In this document: positions 13,283 to 18,101 of the stretch, one piece after another | How positions within the stretch are numbered: the first letter of the stretch is position 1 | How the letters are laid out: the number at the start of each line of letters is the position of its first letter | DNA from: JACQFZ01 sp036396275 | GTDB lineage: Bacteria > Pseudomonadota > Gammaproteobacteria > Acidiferrobacterales > Sulfurifustaceae | NCBI GenBank assembly: GCA_036396275.1 | Contig: DASWLD010000188.1 | Span: 1-18,101 of the forward strand | DNA: 18,101 nucleotides | Direction: 5' to 3' | Translations under genes and position numbers: made by a program | The notes under the pieces: generated by a model | Databases searched by the model: none | What the model was told of the DNA's origin: nothing | Seen by the model: only the letters and a program-made list of their open reading frames with translations

Positions 13283-14503
13283 ATGAATTACGTCGAGGTT
13301 GCGATTCCCTTCTTCATCCTCGCCATGGGGGTGGAGTTTCTTTACGGCACCCTCGTCGGCCGCCAAACCTACCGCATCAACGACACCGTCAACAGCCTCG
13401 CGCTCGGCGTGCTGAGCCGCTTGAACGGCGTGTTGCGTCTCGGCGTCTCGGCAGTCGCGTTCGGCGCGCTGGCAGCGTTTCTCGGTGTTGCGCAATGGTC
13501 CATGAATTCATGGTGGCAATGGATCGCGGCGTTCGTGGCCTACGATTTCTGCTACTACTGGAAACATCGCGCCGGCCACCGAAGCCGGATCTTTTGGGCT
13601 TCGCATATCGCGCATCACCAGAGCGAGGAGTTCAACCTGAGCACGGCGCTGCGCCAGACGGGCACCGACTATATCGGTTTCATCTTCTATCTGCCGCTCT
13701 ATTTCGCCGGTGTGCCGGCGGCGGCGGTCGTAACGGTCGGCAGTCTCAATTTGATCTATCAGTTCTGGGTGCACACCGAACACATCCGGCGCCTCGGCCC
13801 GCTCGAATGGCTATTCGTCACGCCCTCGAACCATCGCGTGCATCACGCGCGCAATACCGAGTACATCGACAAGAACTACGGCGGCGTATTCATTTTGTGG
13901 GATCGCCTGTTCGGCTCGTTCAAGGACGAGCACCCCGAGGCGCCGTGCGTCTACGGCATCGTTACCGGTTTGAAAAGCTTCAATCCGCTGTGGGCGAACT
14001 TTCACGTCTGGATCGACACGTTCCGGCTCGCCTGGCGCACGCGCAATTGGGCGGACAAATTCAAGATCTGGTTCATGCCGCCCGGTTGGTATCCCGCCGA
14101 TATCGATCATAGGGCAACCGACTGGCGCTATCCGAAGTTCGATCCCCGCACGACGGCGTTCGCGCGCGGCTATGCCTTCGTGCAACTGTGGCTGCTGGTT
14201 CCCGCGGCGCTCTGGCTGCTCGCCGCCGACACCCAACACCCGCGCGAGTTCGTGCTCGCGGCGTTCGTCTGGATCTGCTTCTCGCTCTACGTGCAGGGCG
14301 CGTGGCTCGAAGGGCGCGCGTACGCGCAGCGGCTCGAATGGCTGAGAATCGCCGCCGGCGGCGCGCTCGCGCTGGCGATGCAATGGCTGTGGCCCGATAC
14401 GCTGGGCCAAGCGGCGTTGATCGTCGGCGGTTACAGCATTGCGAGCGCATTGGCGATGGGCGTCGGACAATTGTTTCCCCGACCCAGGCTCACGTCGGCG
14501 TGA
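13283..14503 (+). CDS. Fatty acid hydroxylase/sterol desaturase superfamily membrane protein
   Basis: A 406-residue polytopic membrane enzyme of the di-iron oxygenase superfamily. The histidine boxes are present: H95-RAG-H99, H108-IA-H111-H112 (ASHIAHHQSEEFN), HTEH and SNHRVHH. N-terminal helices (FFILAMGVEFLYG, VSAVAFGALAAFL) and C-terminal helices (VQLWLLVPAALWLL, and others near residues 340-395) flank the soluble iron site, and the protein is longer than the simplest members (about 270). The long C-terminal part resembles alkylglycerol-monooxygenase-like proteins. It could hydroxylate or desaturate a lipid; the substrate is unknown. It has no obvious operon partner. Confidence 0.92.
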   Translation: MNYVEVAIPFFILAMGVEFLYGTLVGRQTYRINDTVNSLALGVLSRLNGVLRLGVSAVAFGALAAFLGVAQWSMNSWWQWIAAFVAYDFCYYWKHRAGHRSRIFWASHIAHHQSEEFNLSTALRQTGTDYIGFIFYLPLYFAGVPAAAVVTVGSLNLIYQFWVHTEHIRRLGPLEWLFVTPSNHRVHHARNTEYIDKNYGGVFILWDRLFGSFKDEHPEAPCVYGIVTGLKSFNPLWANFHVWIDTFRLAWRTRNWADKFKIWFMPPGWYPADIDHRATDWRYPKFDPRTTAFARGYAFVQLWLLVPAALWLLAADTQHPREFVLAAFVWICFSLYVQGAWLEGRAYAQRLEWLRIAAGGALALAMQWLWPDTLGQAALIVGGYSIASALAMGVGQLFPRPRLTSA

Positions 14504-14578
14504 CGACGGTTGCCCGCAAGGCGGGAAACCGACATGCCTAGATCTAAGCCGACCCTTGCTCAACCGTTCAAATAGTTA

Positions 14579-14662
14579 GGCGCAATAGCGTAGCGTACTG
14601 CGCTGCATGCAGAAGAATGAATTATCTCGTTCGGCGCATTACGCGCATACGCCTAATGCGCC
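14579..14662. repeat. REP-like pair of stem-loops between convergent genes
   Basis: Two related palindromes. Unit 1 (14579-14604) has arms GGCGCAATA and TACTGCGCT with 7 Watson-Crick pairs, one G-T and one mismatch. Unit 2 (14633-14662) has perfect 9-bp arms GGCGCATTA and TAATGCGCC, followed by CTACG. Such GGCGCAATA/TAATGCGCC motifs are widespread intergenic repeats in gammaproteobacteria. They sit between the 3' ends of the genes at 13283-14503 and 14673-16202 and may act as a bidirectional transcription end. Confidence 0.65.
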
Positions 14663-14672
14663 CTACGTGCAC

Positions 14673-16202
14673 TCAGTTCAAACAGAAATCGTTCTGTCGC
14701 GCGTTGTACTTGATGAACCCTCCGGCCTCGACGGCGACGAAATAACTTTCCGCGAGCGCGAAGCAAGTCGCCTTTTCGGCCGCCCAGTCCACACATTTGA
14801 ACGATTCCAGACCGGTGTAGGGACAAGCAGGATAAGCCTTACGGCACATCGCCTTGTGATTTTCGCGTTGCTGCAAATTGCAAGCGTTGTACGCTCCCAC
14901 CCGCGCGCCGTCTCCCTGGGGAACGCAAGTCTGGTAGCAGTTATCGTGTATGTTGCATCCGAGAGGCTGCTCGGGGCTCTGCCCGTGAACGAAGAATTCG
15001 CTCGGCGGTATCGGGCCGGAGCCGAACTCGACGGGAACAAGGTTATGATCAGCGCCCGGCATGGGCTGGTTGCGCCGGGCATCCGAGGGCGAGTCGTCGC
15101 CGCTGCCGGGAGCCGAACAGCCATCGACGAAGTGGCAGCGGTTGTTCTGGCCATTGCCGCGTTCCGCGGCCACACCCGGTTCCGCCAACCCGATAAGACA
15201 GTAATCCGCGACACCGTTGACCGCTACCGTGGTGCTGCCGCCCACGGCATCCTTGCCGATGACCGCAATCGTCTGCGGGCCTTTGCTCAGTTGAATATCG
15301 GCGGCGAAGTTGTAGCGTTGGTCACAAGCGGGCCTGTTCGGAAAAAAGAAACAAAACACGTCCAAAAGCGGATTCCTCGCCAAAGGACTTATCGTGGCCG
15401 CTACGTTATTTACCATGACGGTCGGCGGTCCCTGGTTGGTTGTGGCGGTCCCGGTCACCGTAACCGGTATATTGTTCGATGGTGCGGCCCCCTGGTCATC
15501 CCAGACAGCGCCGGCGGTGAAGTCAGGTTTGGGGGCGGCGATGGTCATCGCCGGACCGAGACCGCGCGCGGTTCGCAACGTGACATCGACGCTGGCGCTG
15601 CCCTCGCCGGTGCTGTTGGTCGCGACGACCGTCACCGAGTTCTCGCCTTCCACCAGCGTGACATTGGCGCTATAGGCGCCGTTGTTGTTCACCGTCGCAT
15701 CGCCGGCGACCGTTACCGTGGCCGACGGATCATCCACGGTGCCGGCCACCATGACCGGGTTTTCCGTTGCGATGGTTTGGGGTACGGGCGTCGCTATGGT
15801 AACGGTGGGCGGCGGGACCACGACCGTGGCATTTATGTCATCCGACGCGCTGTCGGCCTTGCCGTCGTTGACGGTCAGTTGCGCGCCGTAGGTCCCCGCT
15901 TTGTCCGCGATAAACGTCGGTTTGTCGCTGAACGGATCGGACAACGTGGCCGCGCTGTCGGGCGGTACCGTTGTAAGTGTCCAGACGTAGTTGAGCGTGT
16001 CGCCGTCGGCATCGTTCGAAGCGCTGCCGTCCAACACCACGACATCGCCGACCAGAACATTACTGGCCTGATCCGGCCCGGCATCGGCGACCGGCTGGTT
16101 GTTGCCGGCGGCTGGCGGGTTGTTGCTGCCTTGATTGTTGTCACACCCGGCAAGCGCGAGGGCCAGCACAACCGCCACGGCCAGGTACTTTATTGTTTTC
16201 AT
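14673..16202 (-). CDS. Lipoprotein with PKD and Ig-like domains and a phospholipase A2-like C-terminal domain
   Basis: 509 residues. The ATG at 16202 is chosen for AGGAGG about 7 bases upstream and an ideal lipoprotein signal, lipobox LAGC with C20. Asp at +2 and Asn at +3 form the E. coli signal for keeping lipoproteins in the inner membrane. Residues 37-130 are a PKD domain (PVADAGPDQ, LDGSASNDADGDTLNYVW), 131-215 an Ig-like domain (ENPVMVAGTVDDPSATVTV, EGENSVTVVATNSTG), and about 220-335 a further Ig-like domain. The last 170 residues are cysteine-rich and contain GCNIHDNCYQTC with H419-D420, the catalytic dyad pattern of secretory phospholipase A2, then ACNLQQRENHKAMCRKAYP. The second catalytic Asp (CD in most) appears as CN, so activity is uncertain. 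Confidence 0.87.
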   Translation of the reverse strand: MKTIKYLAVAVVLALALAGCDNNQGSNNPPAAGNNQPVADAGPDQASNVLVGDVVVLDGSASNDADGDTLNYVWTLTTVPPDSAATLSDPFSDKPTFIADKAGTYGAQLTVNDGKADSASDDINATVVVPPPTVTIATPVPQTIATENPVMVAGTVDDPSATVTVAGDATVNNNGAYSANVTLVEGENSVTVVATNSTGEGSASVDVTLRTARGLGPAMTIAAPKPDFTAGAVWDDQGAAPSNNIPVTVTGTATTNQGPPTVMVNNVAATISPLARNPLLDVFCFFFPNRPACDQRYNFAADIQLSKGPQTIAVIGKDAVGGSTTVAVNGVADYCLIGLAEPGVAAERGNGQNNRCHFVDGCSAPGSGDDSPSDARRNQPMPGADHNLVPVEFGSGPIPPSEFFVHGQSPEQPLGCNIHDNCYQTCVPQGDGARVGAYNACNLQQRENHKAMCRKAYPACPYTGLESFKCVDWAAEKATCFALAESYFVAVEAGGFIKYNARQNDFCLN

Positions 16203-16339
16203 CGCGCCCCTCCTCACTTACGTCCTTGTCGTTGTGGTGACGTAATGTGATAAGCGTTTTTCTTATAGGAATCCGATCACCGTACGCCCCGCGCACGTCG
16301 GAGTCAAAGAAACTACGGCGCACCAAGAAGCGCCGCTCG

Positions 16340-17728
16340 CTACGCATCTCGCTTCTTCGGTGCATGCTCGCGACTTGGCAGCAACTCGAACAGCCATCCC
16401 GCGCCGATGTTGGCGCGAACAACGCGGATTGCGAGCGCGGTCGGCGAGATCGGACGGACCAAACGCGTTTCGCGCAGTCGCGGCAGGAAGATCAATACCA
16501 CGGCCGCGCGCACCATCCCGGAGAGCGTCAGCGCGGCCCACAGGCCGCTCGTGAATGCGATGGTGTAGCCGCCCCAATGAAGCGCGTGCGGCGCGTGGGT
16601 TGCAAGGGCGCCGCCGATCAAGGCGCCGCCGAAAATCGCGACGTTCGACAGGGTTTGGTGCACGGCGCTGTAGGCGGCGCGTTTCTCGGGCGGAACGACG
16701 TCGTACAGGAAATTACCGGCGGCGAGGCTGAAGCCGGCCCAGACGACGCCGCCGATAAACTGAAATACCAGAATCGGCCAGAACGACGGGAAGATCACCC
16801 ACAGCACCGGAAGTACCGGAAACACCACGCTCGTGATCTGCACGACGCGCAGGTTGCCAAAGATATCTGACAGCCGGCCCCAAAGGTTCATCGCAAGAAA
16901 CTGCGTCAAAATGAAGAACGCGGTCGCCGCGGTGAATTCGAGGTACGAGAACTTGAGATCGCGCAACATGAAGAGCGTGAAGAACGGCGAGGCGATGGCG
17001 ACCGCCAAATTCATCAACGCGACGAAGAGCGCAAAGCTTGCGAAGTCCGAACCCCGCAGGCGGTCGAGCAAACCGTCGACCGGCGGCAGCGTGAACGGCG
17101 CAAGGCGCTGCATCGGTTCGTGCATGCCCATCAGCTGGTGCAGCGAATAAATCCGGGCGAGAGCCGCCACCGCAAACACCAGTGCGAAACCCCAACCCGC
17201 GGCCGAGCGCTGTGCGAAGAATTCGAGCGCAACGCCGCCGGCGGCGAGGCTCGCGAAGGTAAACATGCTCATGAGCCGCGTGCGCTTGCCGAAGAACCGC
17301 CCGCGGCGCCGCTCCGGCACCAGATCGCTGATGAGACTACTCCACGGTGGCGCCGCGAACTGGCCGCCGATGTAGTAAAGCACCACCCACAGTATGAGCA
17401 GCAGCAGCGGATGTTCGGTCGGCACGAACACGAGCGCGATGATCGGCAGCCACGTCAATGCTTGCAGCAATACGCCGCTGAATATCAGGCGCTTGCGCTG
17501 GATCGCCTGCCCGGCGATCCAGGCCGAAACAAGTTGCGCGACCGAACCGAGCAGCGAGGGTAGCGCCGCGAGCAACGTGATCTGCGCCGTGGTCGCTCTC
17601 AGAAAAACGGCGAACGCCTGAAGATACGATTCCCCCGCGCCGAACATGATGGACCATGCGACGCCGTCGCGGACTGAATAGCGCAGCGACCGTTCGACTT
17701 CAGGATCGCGTGAGAATTGACGTTCCAT
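16340..17728 (-). CDS. Major facilitator superfamily (MFS) transporter
   Basis: A 462-residue inner-membrane transporter with about 12 hydrophobic segments, the normal MFS size. The conserved cytoplasmic loop motif G-R-L-S-D-x-F-G-x-x-R (LWGRLSDIFGNLRVV) is present near residue 280, and the helix sequence GGQFAAPPWSSLISDLVPERRRGRFFGKR, shown here only as GGQFAAPPWSSL and RGRFFGKR, carries the equivalent earlier loop. The substrate is not evident; the tail is basic and cytosolic. It lies 112 bases downstream of lptE on the same strand, with its own promoter candidate, so it may be weakly linked to lptE transcription. The PLA2-like lipoprotein gene follows 137 bases later. Confidence 0.92.
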   Translation of the reverse strand: MERQFSRDPEVERSLRYSVRDGVAWSIMFGAGESYLQAFAVFLRATTAQITLLAALPSLLGSVAQLVSAWIAGQAIQRKRLIFSGVLLQALTWLPIIALVFVPTEHPLLLLILWVVLYYIGGQFAAPPWSSLISDLVPERRRGRFFGKRTRLMSMFTFASLAAGGVALEFFAQRSAAGWGFALVFAVAALARIYSLHQLMGMHEPMQRLAPFTLPPVDGLLDRLRGSDFASFALFVALMNLAVAIASPFFTLFMLRDLKFSYLEFTAATAFFILTQFLAMNLWGRLSDIFGNLRVVQITSVVFPVLPVLWVIFPSFWPILVFQFIGGVVWAGFSLAAGNFLYDVVPPEKRAAYSAVHQTLSNVAIFGGALIGGALATHAPHALHWGGYTIAFTSGLWAALTLSGMVRAAVVLIFLPRLRETRLVRPISPTALAIRVVRANIGAGWLFELLPSREHAPKKRDA

Positions 17729-17763
17729 CGCTCGTGTGAGGTGAAAACGCGGTAACTGAGGAA

Positions 17764-17778
17764 ATTATAGAACCGGTT
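17764..17778 (-). promoter_or_regulatory. Candidate promoter for the MFS gene with adjacent palindrome
   Basis: On the minus strand a perfect TATAAT (17769-17764) lies about 35 bases before the MFS start. Immediately upstream is AACCGGTT (17771-17778), a perfect 8-bp palindrome that would overlap the spacer. No good -35 is seen, so recognition may rely on the -10 or an activator bound to the palindrome. Confidence 0.45.
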
Positions 17779-17840
17779 GCGCCCGCCGGTGGCTCGCGAC
17801 CGCGGTACGCGTGCCGCCAAAACCGCCGCCGATATTGTGT

Positions 17841-18101
17841 CTACTTCGCGCCGGACGACGCCGACGCGCGCGCAAGTCGGCGCACCATTTGCTGCGCCGC
17901 GTCGCGGCGCATGTCGCGCAGCAGCTCCTGCTCCTGCTGTTCACGCGCCAACACCTGATTCGGATCGAAGGAGTAGCTGCGCTGCAGGCGAATCGTTTGC
18001 ACCGCGAGCGGCTGCGGGCCGTCGAGGCGGAAGCTCGCGCTGTAGACCACGAGATACCCGCTCGCTTTCGCGGTGGCGGTGCTGACCGACGCCACGCGGG
18101 T
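17841..18101 (-). CDS. lptE: LPS assembly lipoprotein LptE (C-terminal part, cut by window edge)
   Basis: LptE plugs the LptD outer-membrane barrel that inserts lipopolysaccharide. Only the last 86 residues are visible; the start lies beyond the right edge. The stretches VYSASFRLDG, RLQRSYSFDPNQVLAREQQE and RDMRRDAAQQMVRRL match the conserved LptE C-terminus well. The usual downstream neighbour holA does not follow; an MFS gene does, with holA 16 kb further on, at the left end of the window. Identity is confident from these motifs. Confidence 0.92.
   Translation of the reverse strand, partial: TRVASVSTATAKASGYLVVYSASFRLDGPQPLAVQTIRLQRSYSFDPNQVLAREQQEQELLRDMRRDAAQQMVRRLARASASSGAK

Noticed and set aside
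14607..16250. Long plus-strand open frame (547 codons) opposite the PLA2-like lipoprotein
   Set aside because: The minus frame has a signal peptide, lipobox, PKD motifs and a strong ribosome site. The plus frame is Arg/Gly/Val-rich low-quality sequence with no domain.
1..18101. CRISPR array, prophage or transposon
   Set aside because: No regularly spaced repeats, integrase, transposase or phage structural genes are visible.

Overview
This GC-rich window comes from a proteobacterium, most likely a beta- or gammaproteobacterium. The evidence is lptE, holA and proA together with an AlaA-type aminotransferase very close to the Escherichia coli protein. I cannot resolve genus. I count 20 protein-coding genes, two of them cut by the window edges. 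I see no rRNA, tRNA, CRISPR array, transposase or integrase.

Layout. The left edge carries the start of proA preceded by holA (positions 1-1727, minus strand). The right edge carries the 3' end of lptE (17841-18101, minus strand). In many proteobacteria these genes sit next to each other as lptE-holA-proA, so the 16.1 kb between 1728 and 17840 looks like a block of other genes that separates lptE from holA. The block has mixed strand orientation and contains: a membrane protein with a small coiled-coil partner (1877-3202); a cyclic-nucleotide-domain/glutaredoxin-like/thioredoxin-reductase-like fusion followed by a UBP-type zinc-finger protein (3451-5413); a lipoprotein with a small secreted protein (5570-6451); a protein with degenerate cNMP and GGDEF domains behind a strong sigma-54 promoter match (6583-7615); a SHOCT-type lipoprotein and a small helical protein (7712-8928); a PilZ protein (9177-9596); a GIY-YIG protein (9962-10255); a two-helix membrane protein (10443-10721); alaA, a YgjP-type metallopeptidase and a fatty acid hydroxylase/sterol desaturase (10955-14503); and a large lipoprotein with PKD/Ig-like repeats and a phospholipase A2-like Cys-rich end, followed in coordinates by an MFS transporter (14673-17728).

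How the genes may work together. The clearest partnerships are by adjacency: the redox fusion with its zinc-finger gene (7 bp apart), the 317-residue membrane protein with its 118-residue partner (15 bp apart), and the lipoprotein with the small secreted protein (21 bp apart). A second-messenger theme runs through 3.4-9.6 kb: two cNMP-binding domains, one degenerate GGDEF domain and one PilZ domain. No functional link among these is proven by the sequence. Intergenic DNA contains a long nested GC hairpin after alaA, a REP-like pair after the fatty acid hydroxylase gene, and several exact inverted repeats that could be operators.

The most interesting items are the split lptE/holA locus, the PLA2-like PKD lipoprotein, the sigma-54 promoter in front of a doubly degenerate signalling protein, and the redox-fusion/UBP zinc-finger cassette.
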